64,000 bases of DNA. Origin: CAVROP01 sp050012175 (GTDB lineage Bacteria; Acidobacteriota; Terriglobia; UBA7540). The notes under the pieces were generated by a model that saw only the letters and a program-made list of their open reading frames with translations, did no database searches and was not told where the DNA came from. The position numbers and the translations under genes are program-made. The stretch spans positions 1-64,000 of the forward strand of contig JBEKHR010000007.1 in the NCBI GenBank assembly GCA_050012175.1. Direction: 5' to 3'. Positions within the stretch are counted from its first letter, which is position 1. Each line of letters begins with the position of its first letter. Positions 1 to 8,771 of the stretch are shown piece by piece.

Positions 1-434
1 ATGAGGAACTCCGTCACCAGCCGGCCTATACAGGACAAGAGGTCGCACACACGCTCCATCTATCGGGCAAGAGGTGCGCCAAGACCGTAGTGCTGGATGG
101 GGACGGAAGGCTGGCAATGGCAGTTTTACCGGCCTCCAACCGACTGAATCTCCAAGATCTTCGGGCAGCAATGGAAGTCACGCGCTTGGAGATGTTATCG
201 GAAAGTAGACTGATCGAGCTCTTCCCAGACTGTGAGCGGGGCGCGATTCCACCTCTCGGCCGTCTCTACGGGATGGAGGTATGGGTGGATCGAACCATAA
301 GCGATTCGGAGAAAATTGTATTCTGCGCAGGCACCCACGAGGATTGCATCCGAATGAAGTACTCCGACTTCGCAAAGTTAGCCAGACCGCGCATTAGCCG
401 GTTTTCCGAAGTCTGGGCCACCACGGCGGCTTGA
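1..434 (+). CDS. YbaK/EbsC-type aminoacyl-tRNA deacylase domain protein (5'-truncated by window edge)
   Basis: The open frame runs from the left edge of the window, so the start lies outside it. The first residues seen (EELRHQPAYTGQEVAHTLHL, then SGKRCAKTVVL) match the entry of YbaK-type domains, which hydrolyse mischarged aminoacyl-tRNA such as Cys-tRNAPro. Further family marks are the GDGRLAMAVLPA strand, ELFPDCERGAIPPLGRLYG, the VWVDRTI strand and FCAGTHEDCIRMKYSDF. A GTG at 90 could act as an internal start, but it would remove the conserved first strand and helix. Family assignment is from motif resemblance. The substrate amino acid cannot be read from this part. No partner gene is visible. 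Confidence 0.8.
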   Translation, partial: EELRHQPAYTGQEVAHTLHLSGKRCAKTVVLDGDGRLAMAVLPASNRLNLQDLRAAMEVTRLEMLSESRLIELFPDCERGAIPPLGRLYGMEVWVDRTISDSEKIVFCAGTHEDCIRMKYSDFAKLARPRISRFSEVWATTAA

Positions 435-716
435 CCAGTCCGGCCGAATCGCCCATATAGAGCATGCCCTGCTGGGGCCGCTTAGCCGCGGCCCTGCGGA
501 GCGGCGGTGAGGCTTGGCGCTCCCTTTCGCTATTACGCTGAAGTATTCGAAGGCGGCGCAAACTCGGCTCAGGCGCTGACGAAGCGCCTGCACCCAAAGG
601 GGATGCGCGTGAATAGCGGGGGGCAGTGCGTCCCATCAAACTTATGCGCGACCCCCCTGACCCTGAATGAGTTACACTAGGGTTGAGCGGTGTTGGTGTG
701 ACATGAGGAGGAATTC

Positions 717-2009
717 ATGCTGGCTTTAAAGGAAAAACTGGCGCAGCAAATCCCGGGGTTAAGAGAAGAAGTACGCCAGCTCACTAAGCGCCATGGCGAC
801 GCAGTCATTTCCGAGGCGACAATAGCTCAGGTTTTTGGCGGAATGCGAGGGATCAAGGGCCTCGTCTGCGATACCTCTGTGGTGGACCCAGACAAGGGTT
901 TATACGTTCGCGGCATACCCATTGGCGAGTTGGCCCACCGCTTGCCCGAGGAGATTTTCTACTTGCTTTGCACCGGCGAACTTCCCGATAGCGAAGCTCT
1001 TGCCAGCCTCCAGCAGGACTTGCGAAAGCGCGCCCAGATTCCCGCCTACGTATGGGATGTGCTTCAGGCCATGCCGATGGATTCGCATCCCATGACGATG
1101 TTTAACACCGCCATTCTGGTGATGGAGCGCGATTCCGTCTTCCGTCGCCGCTATGCCGAGGGAATGCGCAAAGAGGAGTTCTGGGAAGCCGCACTGGAAG
1201 ATTCCCTGCAAATGCTTGCCAAGCTTCCTGCCATTGCCGCCGGTATCTACCGCATGCACGCACACAAGGGCTCACCTGTCGCATCCGACCCCGGCCTGGA
1301 CTGGGGGGCCGATTACGCCCACATGCTGGGCTTGCCAGATCCGGAAGGTAACCTCGCCCGACTCATTCGCCTCTACCTCACCTTGCACTGTGACCATGAG
1401 GGCGGAAACGTGAGCGCCTTCACCTGCCACACGGTGGGCTCCGCCCTCTCCGACCCTTACTACGCGGTCTCGGCTGGGTTGAACGGCTTGGCGGGGCCAC
1501 TTCATGGGCTAGCCAATCAGGAATGTCTCCAATTCGTTCTCGGAGTACGCAAGAGGTTCGACGGCGTGCCCACCGACGAGCAACTACGAGAGTTCGCTTG
1601 GAACACTCTCAAAGAGGGTCACGTCATCCCGGGTTATGGGCATGCCGTGTTGCGTATCACCGACCCCAGGTTTGCGGCCTTCCACCAGTTCGGGGAGCAG
1701 GTTTGTGCTCAGGACGAAATGTTCAGGATCGTGGACAGGGTTTTCGCGATTGTGCCAGAAATTCTTAGAGAGCAGGGAAAGGCCAAGGACCCCTGGCCCA
1801 ACGTGGATGCTATTTCAGGAGCCTTGCTCTACCACTTCGGGCTGACCGAATTCGACTACTACACCGTGCTCTTTGGTGTCTCACGGGCGCTGGGAATGTG
1901 CGCACAATTGGTTGTCAACCGCGCGCTCGGTACGCCCATCACCCGCCCGAAATCCGTGAGCACGGACTGGATCAAGGCGACTGTCGGACAAACACGACAG
2001 GCAGCTTGA
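717..2009 (+). CDS. gltA: citrate synthase
   Basis: Condenses oxaloacetate and acetyl-CoA to citrate, the entry step of the TCA cycle, in the cytoplasm. At 430 residues it has the usual family length. Catalytic features are present: the HEGGNVSAF segment (His about 227), GPLHGLAN (His about 263), IPGYGHAVL (His about 309) and the VDAISG aspartate (about 364). The HEGGNVSAF and GPLHGLANQE wording resembles the eukaryotic-type Si-citrate synthases more than E. coli GltA. A strong Shine-Dalgarno sequence (GAGGAGGAATTC) precedes the ATG. A Crp/Fnr regulator follows 80 bases downstream on the same strand and may be cotranscribed. Identification is confident; the subclass is inferred. Confidence 0.95.
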   Translation: MLALKEKLAQQIPGLREEVRQLTKRHGDAVISEATIAQVFGGMRGIKGLVCDTSVVDPDKGLYVRGIPIGELAHRLPEEIFYLLCTGELPDSEALASLQQDLRKRAQIPAYVWDVLQAMPMDSHPMTMFNTAILVMERDSVFRRRYAEGMRKEEFWEAALEDSLQMLAKLPAIAAGIYRMHAHKGSPVASDPGLDWGADYAHMLGLPDPEGNLARLIRLYLTLHCDHEGGNVSAFTCHTVGSALSDPYYAVSAGLNGLAGPLHGLANQECLQFVLGVRKRFDGVPTDEQLREFAWNTLKEGHVIPGYGHAVLRITDPRFAAFHQFGEQVCAQDEMFRIVDRVFAIVPEILREQGKAKDPWPNVDAISGALLYHFGLTEFDYYTVLFGVSRALGMCAQLVVNRALGTPITRPKSVSTDWIKATVGQTRQAA

Positions 2010-2089
2010 ATCGAGGGTGCCACATGGGGGCGCAAGCGTCCTGCGAATTCGTCGGGCTTCTTACGCGCCCCCAAAAAGAGGAGATTCCC

Positions 2090-2779
2090 ATGGGCCCCAG
2101 ATGCAGTAATTGTCCTGTTCTGAAGACTTCTCTATTCAGTAGTCTATCGAGTGAGCAAGTCTCACGACTGGGGTGTGTGTTCCGGCCGGCACGTTACCGG
2201 AAGAACCAAATCCTCTTCTTCGAAGGGGGTGCGGCTCTGCATTTGTTCGCTCTCCATGCCGGTCTTGTCAAACTGGTCAAGCCGCTCGAGAACGGGAAAG
2301 ACCGTATAACCAGCGTCCTGTTCCCAGGTGAATTGTTCGGCCTGGAAACCCTTTCGCAGCCCACTTACCCGCTTACGGCCGTGACATTGCGCGACAGCGA
2401 GATCTGCGCCGCAGCACGGGAAGAGGTAATTATCTTCCTGCAATCCAACCCGGAAATCGCAATTGGTATGGTGCGGTTCCTGGTCGCCGAAGTGGGACGT
2501 GTCCGCACCCAAGTCACGGACATGAGCTTCAAGGATGCCAGAATGAAGGTGGCAACCTTCCTCCTATCGCTGGTTGCCTCTGACCCCACCCCCCACAACG
2601 GACGTGCGACGCTTACCCTACCTCTCTCAAGGCAAGAGATCAGCGAAGTCCTCGAGCTGTCACCAGAAACAGTAAGCCGCACACTGACGGCATTCCGACG
2701 AGAAGAGTTGATTGTCGCACATGGGCGGCACCTGATGATCCAGAATCTTGAGGGCCTGCAATCAGCGGCACGCCGCTGA
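2090..2779 (+). CDS. Crp/Fnr family transcriptional regulator
   Basis: A 229-residue regulator with an N-terminal cyclic-nucleotide-type beta-roll (about 20-130), a dimerisation helix and a C-terminal winged helix-turn-helix (about 175-215, SRQEISEVLELSPETVSRTL). The start was placed at 2090 because AAAAAGAGGAGATTCCC lies directly upstream; an upstream in-frame ATG would overlap citrate synthase by more than 100 bases. Four cysteines (5, 8, 29, 106) include an N-terminal CSNC pair. This recalls FNR-type iron-sulfur ligands, although the spacing differs from E. coli FNR. The recognition helix (SPETVSRTL) is FNR/CRP-like. The effector is unknown. It could control the upstream citrate synthase or the secreted-protein genes downstream; neither is shown. 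Confidence 0.9.
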   Translation: MGPRCSNCPVLKTSLFSSLSSEQVSRLGCVFRPARYRKNQILFFEGGAALHLFALHAGLVKLVKPLENGKDRITSVLFPGELFGLETLSQPTYPLTAVTLRDSEICAAAREEVIIFLQSNPEIAIGMVRFLVAEVGRVRTQVTDMSFKDARMKVATFLLSLVASDPTPHNGRATLTLPLSRQEISEVLELSPETVSRTLTAFRREELIVAHGRHLMIQNLEGLQSAARR

Positions 2780-3173
2780 GTCCGTGCCTTGATGCGACAT
2801 TATGTCTATATCGATAGGGCCATAAAACCCACCCGCGGCTCGATGTTCTAAAGCCAGCTTACCTCCCTCAACATCTCGCTAAGTGCTCGACCCTAAAGCA
2901 ATTGCATCAATACTGCGGCGAGAGGCATTAGAAGATAGGAATAAAAAAACTAGTGGACGCAGATTGACCTGCGTCATGTAGAATTATGACTCCTGCCCTC
3001 GACACGGGCCACAACGGCTGCTAGGTTGCTCATCGTACACTGCGGGTCTTGGGTCCAGGAATCTCTCGATGGAATTCCCTGGAACCCGTTTCGGTCTTGC
3101 GTCAGGCCGGTTAATTGGAACGCGAACAACTCAACTCGTCGCAATCGGTCTGTCCATTCGGTCTCAAAAAGCG
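2780..3173. other. intergenic region with a 7-bp perfect hairpin
   Basis: No coding potential was recognised. A perfect stem GACGCAG / CTGCGTC with loop ATTGAC lies at 2956-2975. On the minus strand it is followed, after a short gap, by a run of seven T. It could therefore end minus-strand transcription, or be an operator for one of the flanking genes. No FNR-type TTGAT-N4-ATCAA site was seen. Confidence 0.4.
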
Positions 3174-4619
3174 ATGCTTCACTCAAGGAACATGGCACTC
3201 CTCTGTGCCGCAGTTCTCATCTCGACGCTTGCCGCTCTCCCTCAAGCCGTACTGCCTTCCCCATCAGCGGACGCGAATCACCCTGAAATCCTCTTCGTGC
3301 AAGCGGCGTCCGTAAAGGGGGGCAGGTTATCAGAGAGGTTCCCCCAAGGCAGCAGGATTGTTCGCCTTAAGATGGGAAGCACTAAGCCCGCGAATCTCAC
3401 ACCGAACTTCTTTGGAGCGGCAGATCCACGCATCTCCTTCGATGGCTCAAAGGTGCTCTTCGCGGGCAAGAAAGATGACGCAGCAACCTGGCAGGTCTGG
3501 GAAATGAACACGGATGGAACGGGGCAGCGCCAAGTGACCCACTGCGATGGAGATTGCCTTGCCCCAGCCTACCTGCCGCGCGATGAAATCGCTTTTTCCG
3601 GCGAAGTCCAGGATGCTGGCGGAAACCGGGTTTATCAAATCTATGTCGGCAAGCTTGACGGGAGTGATGTACACCCCATCACCTTTGGCCCGGGCGACTA
3701 CGAGCTCGAAACGGTACTCCAGAACGGGTTAATCCTGGCTTCCGCACGTTCACCCCTGCAAGCGAGAGGGAAATCCGAGAGTTCGCGCAACCTCTATACG
3801 CTTCGGCTAGACGGCAGCGGCCTGGCGGCGTTCCGATGCGACCACCAGCCACCGACAATTCGCAGCCAAGCCGAAGAGCTTGACGACGGGTCTGTGGTTT
3901 TCGTCAAGAACAGGGCGCTTGGCTCCGAAGCGGGGGGCGACTTGGCTGCGATTAGACGGGGCGCCATGCACAATTCAGTTCTGGGCCCCAGGAGCGTATT
4001 GATCTGCTCACCCAGACAGCTCGAAGCCACCAGATTGATCGTGGCACGCCGAGTGTTGGCGCCCCGAGCTGCGGGGAAATTCGACCTCTATTCCTTTGAT
4101 TTCATCCATGGGAAGTTCCAAGCCCTGATCTACAAGGATTCGGAATTTTCCAGTATTGAGGCCGTTCCGGTCGCCGCACATCCAGTTCCACGCTGGTATT
4201 GGAGCACCCTGAGCGGGGAAGCAAAGGCGGGCTATTTTATCTGTCTGGACGCCTCGCTGAGTGACAACGCTCCCAAGGGCCGCGTATCGGTCCCGCCCTC
4301 CAGGGTTCGCGTGATAGCCCTTGACTCGGCGACGCAAAAGGAAAGCCTCCTGGGCGAAGCGTCTGTCGAGCGCGACGGATCCTTCTATATCGCGGTGCCA
4401 CCGGATCGCCCGGTGCGGTTCGAACTGCTGAATGCCGAGGGCAAGGTGATCCGCGCGCAGCGAAGTTGGGTTTGGGCGCGCCCAGGTGAGGAACATGGCT
4501 GCGTGGGCTGCCACGAGGACCGTGCCGTGGCTCCCGAGAACCGCTGGCCACTCGCTCTGCGGCGCTTCGACACGCCCACCTGCCTGGGTGTTCAGGCCCC
4601 GCTCGAAGCAGCGCACTGA
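3174..4619 (+). CDS. exported PD40 beta-propeller protein with C-terminal CXXCH haem motif
   Basis: A secreted protein of about 481 residues. After a signal peptide (MLHSRNMALLCAAVLIS, ending near LPQA) it carries TolB/PD40-type blades, for example DPRISFDGSKVLFAGKKDD, the WEMNTDGTGQRQVTH turn and the IYVGKLDGSDVHPIT turn. Near the C-terminus a single HGCVGCHED motif should bind one covalent haem c. The layout resembles proteins related to the hydrazine synthase alpha subunit, which join a propeller to a cytochrome end. ATG 3174 was preferred because it leaves a basic n-region before the hydrophobic stretch; ATG 3192 is an alternative with AAGGA close upstream. It leads a series of exported propeller and cytochrome genes. 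Function is unknown. Confidence 0.7.
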   Translation: MLHSRNMALLCAAVLISTLAALPQAVLPSPSADANHPEILFVQAASVKGGRLSERFPQGSRIVRLKMGSTKPANLTPNFFGAADPRISFDGSKVLFAGKKDDAATWQVWEMNTDGTGQRQVTHCDGDCLAPAYLPRDEIAFSGEVQDAGGNRVYQIYVGKLDGSDVHPITFGPGDYELETVLQNGLILASARSPLQARGKSESSRNLYTLRLDGSGLAAFRCDHQPPTIRSQAEELDDGSVVFVKNRALGSEAGGDLAAIRRGAMHNSVLGPRSVLICSPRQLEATRLIVARRVLAPRAAGKFDLYSFDFIHGKFQALIYKDSEFSSIEAVPVAAHPVPRWYWSTLSGEAKAGYFICLDASLSDNAPKGRVSVPPSRVRVIALDSATQKESLLGEASVERDGSFYIAVPPDRPVRFELLNAEGKVIRAQRSWVWARPGEEHGCVGCHEDRAVAPENRWPLALRRFDTPTCLGVQAPLEAAH

Positions 4620-4672
4620 GTCGCCGGGGCGGGTTTTCAAATCACCTTGCGACCCGAAATGGGGAATCGAGA

Positions 4673-6454
4673 ATGGAAGTTCCAGCAAGACAAATCACGA
4701 CCATGCTTGCGGCGGCGATCATGCTGGCCGTGGGGTTGAGAGTCCCGGCTCAGGCCCCTGCGCGAACCACCGAGACCCGCATGTCGAGTCCGCAGCCCAC
4801 TGCCGGAGCCGCGAATTCAGCGCGGGATCCCGCCCGGCAGACCACCACTCCATCCGCCCTGCCCACCTTTGAAGATGTCACCGAAAAATCCGGTATCAAT
4901 TTCCGGCACTCCTTCGGGGAGCAGAAGCTGAGTTCCATCATGGAGGCCACCGGTTCCGGTTGCGCCTGGATCGACTACAACAATGACGGCCTCTTGGACC
5001 TTTACGTGGTGAGCGGGCGCTACGTTGACGGCGCCACCAAATTCTCAAAACCCGACGGCGTGGATGCTACGAACCACCTCTACCGCAATAACGGCGACGG
5101 GACATTCACCGACGTCACTGCTCAGGCGGGCGTGGGCGGCAAGGGCTTCGGCATGGGCGTGACGGTAGGCGACTATGACAACGACGGATACGAAGACATC
5201 TACGTCACCAACTGGAATTCCTCCATCCTTTACCACAACAACGGGAATGGAACGTTTACTGACGTAACGGCGAAAGCTGGGGTCGAGAATCCCCACTTTG
5301 GAACTGGCACAACCTGGTTCGATTACGACCGCGACGGCAAGCTGGATCTCTACGTGGGGAATTACCTGAAGTTCGATCCCAATGCCAAGAGGGAGTATTT
5401 CAGCGCCGACGCTTTCCCCGGCCCGCTCGACTACGAAGGTGACGCTGACCGCCTTTTCCACAACAACGGTGACGGGACGTTTACCGACGTATCCCACAAG
5501 GCGGGCATCGATAACCCGTTGGGACGGGCCATGGGTTTGACGGTGGGTGACTTCGATAACGACGGCTGGCCGGACATCTACATCGCCAACGACACCATGG
5601 ACAGTTACCTCTACCACAACAACCACGACGGAACGTTTACGAACGTCGCTCAGGATGTGAACGTAGCATTTGGCGCCAACGGCGAGGCTACCTCCGCCAT
5701 GAACCCCATCTTCGGCGATTACGACAATGATGGTTGGCAGGACATCTTCGTTTCCGACATGCGTTACCACCGCCTTTTCCACAACCCGGGCGCGAAGGGT
5801 TTCTGGCTTGACACCACCGTTGAAACCGGTGTGGCCCAGGTTTCCGGCCAGTACGTTGCCTGGGGAGACGGCTTCTTCGATTTCGACAATGACGGCTGGA
5901 AGGACCTGTTTATCGTGAATGGCGGCCTGCATTGGCTGATTCCCATGGAAGACTCTATTCTGCGCAACAACGGCAACTCCACATTCACCGATGTGTCCTC
6001 CGAGTTGGGCAACTACTTCAAACTCAAGAAGGTTGGGCGCGGCGCCTGCTTCGCTGATTATGACAACGACGGTTACATCGACGCCTTCATCGTGGTGCTG
6101 GGTGGCAAAGGAATCCTGCTCCACAACAATCCCCCACCCGTGGGAATGCGCAATCATTGGCTGACACTCAAACTGATCGGGACGAAGAGCAACCGCGATG
6201 GTTTTGGGGCCCGCCTGGAGGCCATCGCCGGAGACCTTCACCAGTACATCGAGGCAACCTCAGAGAACGGGTATCTCTCCCAGGGTGACCCGCGCCCGCA
6301 TTTTGGCCTGGGCAAACACACCGAAGTGGACAAGCTCATCATCCACTGGCCGAGCGGAATCGACCAGGAAATTGACCACGTCAAGGCGGATCAGTTCCTG
6401 ACCGTCAAAGAACCTTCCGAAACATCCGGACATGCGGGAGGAAAGGCGCGATGA
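4673..6454 (+). CDS. CRTAC1-like FG-GAP/VCBS repeat protein with ASPIC/UnbV C-terminal domain
   Basis: A 593-residue exported protein. A signal peptide (hydrophobic stretch around MLAAAIMLAVGLRVPAQA) precedes at least six integrin-like FG-GAP/VCBS repeats. Each has a calcium-loop pattern such as DYNNDGLLDLYV, DYDNDGYEDIYV, DYDRDGKLDLYV, DFDNDGWPDIYI or DYDNDGYIDAFI, usually followed by LYHNNGNGTFTDVT. The C-terminal 100 residues (NHWLTLKLIGTKSNRDGFGA to IIHWPSG) form the ASPIC/UnbV domain. Such proteins are common in Acidobacteriota and Planctomycetota and are thought to act outside the cytoplasm; their molecular role is largely unknown. The stop overlaps the next ATG by four bases (ATGA), so the two are probably translationally coupled. 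Confidence 0.88.
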   Translation: MEVPARQITTMLAAAIMLAVGLRVPAQAPARTTETRMSSPQPTAGAANSARDPARQTTTPSALPTFEDVTEKSGINFRHSFGEQKLSSIMEATGSGCAWIDYNNDGLLDLYVVSGRYVDGATKFSKPDGVDATNHLYRNNGDGTFTDVTAQAGVGGKGFGMGVTVGDYDNDGYEDIYVTNWNSSILYHNNGNGTFTDVTAKAGVENPHFGTGTTWFDYDRDGKLDLYVGNYLKFDPNAKREYFSADAFPGPLDYEGDADRLFHNNGDGTFTDVSHKAGIDNPLGRAMGLTVGDFDNDGWPDIYIANDTMDSYLYHNNHDGTFTNVAQDVNVAFGANGEATSAMNPIFGDYDNDGWQDIFVSDMRYHRLFHNPGAKGFWLDTTVETGVAQVSGQYVAWGDGFFDFDNDGWKDLFIVNGGLHWLIPMEDSILRNNGNSTFTDVSSELGNYFKLKKVGRGACFADYDNDGYIDAFIVVLGGKGILLHNNPPPVGMRNHWLTLKLIGTKSNRDGFGARLEAIAGDLHQYIEATSENGYLSQGDPRPHFGLGKHTEVDKLIIHWPSGIDQEIDHVKADQFLTVKEPSETSGHAGGKAR

Positions 6455-8709
6455 ACGGCGATCGCTCAAACCACCAGGGCCGCGTCAAAGTCGCGGAAAA
6501 AGCGGCTCCGCCGTCCCGCGCACGCGGGATGCGGAAAGCCTCCCGCTTTCCCTTAAGTCACCACGTTCCCCCCTCTCCCCCTTGGGGGAGAGGGGCCGGA
6601 GGCGAGGGGGTCGATACCGCGAATGCGCAAAGAAGACATCCCGGTTCCCAACTTTCCGGTTGTGATCCGCAAACGGATGGGACCAGGTTCGCGACCCCCT
6701 CACCCGGCCCGCCCCGGCTGAAGAGAACGCCGGCGGCGGGCCACCCTCTCCCCCAAGGGGGAGAGGGGAAGAGAGCCAAAAATCACAGCGCCAACGCTCG
6801 ATGTCTGGTCATGTTTGGGGCCTTCGCCCTGCTGGCGCTGTTTGTTTTCAGTCATCGTCCCTACCCCTATGCAGCGACCCCTGCCCCGCAGCAAGTAAAG
6901 ACTGCCGAGCCGGAATACCTGACACCCGTGGAGCTAAAGTTTTCACCGGACGGTCAGCGGATTTACGTCGTGTGTGAGGGTAACGACTCGGTGCTGGCAA
7001 TTGACGCGCGCACACAACGAGTGGTGGCACATGTGAAGGTTGGCAGCAAACCGAGAGGACTCGCGGTTTCTCCGGACGGAAAGACGCTTTACGTATCGAA
7101 TTCCTGGAGCGACACGGTGAGCGAAATTGACGCCGGATCGCTCCAGGTCCGCCGCACACTTAAACCCGGCTGGGGACCGGTTGGGCTCACCACCGACCGG
7201 AGTGGAAAGTTCCTGTACGTCGCTAACAGCGTCGGCAACGACGTTTCGCTTTTTGACCTTACTACGGGCGCAGAGATCAAGCGCTTCATGACCCAACGGT
7301 ATCCCGAACAGATTCTCCTCTCCCGAGACGGACGCCGCGTTTACGTGTCTAACATCCTGCCGCACTTCGGTCCTTACGATAAGCCACCTGTCTCCGAATT
7401 GCTGGTCATCGACGCGGTGAAGCAAATCGTCGAAGAACGCATTCTCCTTCCCGGAGCCATTGAACTGCGGCACATTGCCGAGGCGCCGAAACCGCTGGGC
7501 AATTACCTACTGGTCCCGGAGATGAGGCCCAAGAACCTCGGTCCCCTTATCGGTGTGGCACAAGGCTGGGTAATGACCCATGGGATGGCAGTAGTTCGAC
7601 CCGATGTAGGGGCGGTTCGCGAACCGCCCCTACATGTTACCCAGGTGCTGCTCGACGACGTTGACTACTTTTACGCCGGGGAGAATGGCGCCGCCTTCAC
7701 GCCGGACGGCCACTACGCACTGGTGACCGCGTCGGAAGCCAACACGCTCACCATTATCGACACTACGAGGTTGGCGCGGCGCCTTCACGAAGTTCCAAGT
7801 GATGAACTTCCCAATCGTCTCGATTCCGCGCAGGCCTTCGTCGTGCGGCGTCTCCAAACCGGATACGACCCGCAGGCCGTGGTGGTTTCGCCGGACGGCC
7901 GGCGGGCGTACATCGCCAACCGGCTGGAAGATACCCTGACCGTTGTCGATCTGGCGAGACTCCAGATCGCCACGACGGTTGATCTCGGGGGACCAAAAGA
8001 ACTGACCGCTCTGCGCAGGGGCGAGCGGGCTTTCAATGCTGCCAAATATTGCTTCCAGGGCCAGTTTGCCTGCGCCACCTGCCACCCCAACCGCCATTTG
8101 GATGGGCTTGCTTGGAATCTTGAAACTCCACAACTCGGACGCGACCGCGTGGCTAACCGTACTTTGCGTGGCATTCGCGATACCGCACCCTATAAGTGGA
8201 ACGGACGTAACCCGGACCTCGCCACCCAGTGCGGTCCGCGAATCGCCAAGTTCCTGTTCCGTTCCGAAGGCTTCAACACGCAGGAACTCGAAGACCTGAT
8301 TACATACATAAATCAGATTCCTCTCCCCCCCAATCGGCATCTTGCGGCGGACGGTCAACTCACGGAGGCGCAGGAGCGCGGGAAAGCCATCTTCTACCGG
8401 ACTCTCAAGAACGACGGCTCACCGCTACCGGTTTATAACCAGTGCGCCACCTGTCATCCGGCAGACTCTCACTATACCAGCCGGACAAGCTTCGACGTCG
8501 GGTCGGCGACCAAGTACGACACGATTAAATCCTTTGATACTCCTCAACTGGATCGCGTCTACGAAGACGGCCCCTACCTGCACAACGGGGAGGCATCGAC
8601 GCTCGAAGAAATCTGGACCGTATTCAACAACAACGACACGCACGGCATGACCTCGGACATGGCCAAAGAACAATTGAACGATTTGATTGAGTTTCTGAAA
8701 ACGCTGTGA
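6451..8709 (+). CDS. YVTN/NHL-type beta-propeller fused to a di-haem MauG/CcpA-like cytochrome c
   Basis: A 752-residue envelope protein. After a membrane segment around residues 130-145 (FGAFALLALFVF) come YncE-like blades (SPDGQRIYVVCEGNDSVLAI, SPDGKTLYVSNSWSDTVSEI, SPDGRRAYIANRLEDTLTVV). The C-terminal 200 residues hold two haem c motifs, ACATCHPN and QCATCHPADSHY, and the GPYLHNGEASTLEEIW segment typical of MauG/cytochrome c peroxidase relatives. The first 115 residues are unusual: residues about 40-110 are a translated palindromic repeat element, and a second 32-base palindrome lies inside the propeller. The start at 6451 overlaps the preceding stop. The true protein may start further in, near the ATG before FGAFALL at 6811. 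Likely role: periplasmic redox enzyme, substrate unknown. Confidence 0.75.
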   Translation: MNGDRSNHQGRVKVAEKAAPPSRARGMRKASRFPLSHHVPPSPPWGRGAGGEGVDTANAQRRHPGSQLSGCDPQTDGTRFATPSPGPPRLKRTPAAGHPLPQGGEGKRAKNHSANARCLVMFGAFALLALFVFSHRPYPYAATPAPQQVKTAEPEYLTPVELKFSPDGQRIYVVCEGNDSVLAIDARTQRVVAHVKVGSKPRGLAVSPDGKTLYVSNSWSDTVSEIDAGSLQVRRTLKPGWGPVGLTTDRSGKFLYVANSVGNDVSLFDLTTGAEIKRFMTQRYPEQILLSRDGRRVYVSNILPHFGPYDKPPVSELLVIDAVKQIVEERILLPGAIELRHIAEAPKPLGNYLLVPEMRPKNLGPLIGVAQGWVMTHGMAVVRPDVGAVREPPLHVTQVLLDDVDYFYAGENGAAFTPDGHYALVTASEANTLTIIDTTRLARRLHEVPSDELPNRLDSAQAFVVRRLQTGYDPQAVVVSPDGRRAYIANRLEDTLTVVDLARLQIATTVDLGGPKELTALRRGERAFNAAKYCFQGQFACATCHPNRHLDGLAWNLETPQLGRDRVANRTLRGIRDTAPYKWNGRNPDLATQCGPRIAKFLFRSEGFNTQELEDLITYINQIPLPPNRHLAADGQLTEAQERGKAIFYRTLKNDGSPLPVYNQCATCHPADSHYTSRTSFDVGSATKYDTIKSFDTPQLDRVYEDGPYLHNGEASTLEEIWTVFNNNDTHGMTSDMAKEQLNDLIEFLKTL
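6571..6768. repeat. palindromic CTCTCCCCC-type repeat element inside a reading frame
   Basis: The element consists of an inverted CCCTCTCCCCC/GGGGGAGAGGG hairpin with a GGAGGCGAGGGGGTC tail, a spacer, then ACCCCCTCACCCGGCCCG, a CCGGCTG...CGCCGGCGGCGGG stem and a second CCCTCTCCCCCAAGG half. Versions occur at 17037, 29503, 31125, 44175, 46379 and 63769. Here it lies within the 5' part of the MauG-like reading frame without breaking it. Confidence 0.8.
7604..7635. repeat. 32-base perfect palindrome inside coding sequence
   Basis: The left half ATGTAGGGGCGGTTCG is followed at once by its exact reverse complement, with no loop. It is read in frame as DVGAVREPPLH within the MauG-like propeller. 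A related imperfect GTAGGGGC palindrome lies at 40163-40199 between genes, so this looks like an inserted repeat rather than native propeller sequence. Confidence 0.8.
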
Positions 8710-8771
8710 GGACCTTCGATTTGGAATTTGAGATTTGAAATTTGAAATTTTGGGGGGTGAGGGAGAACACT

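Noticed and set aside
5045..6241. 398-residue ORF on the minus strand
   Set aside because: It is antisense to the FG-GAP protein; its length follows from the repeated DNDG codons, and its valine-rich translation has no family pattern.
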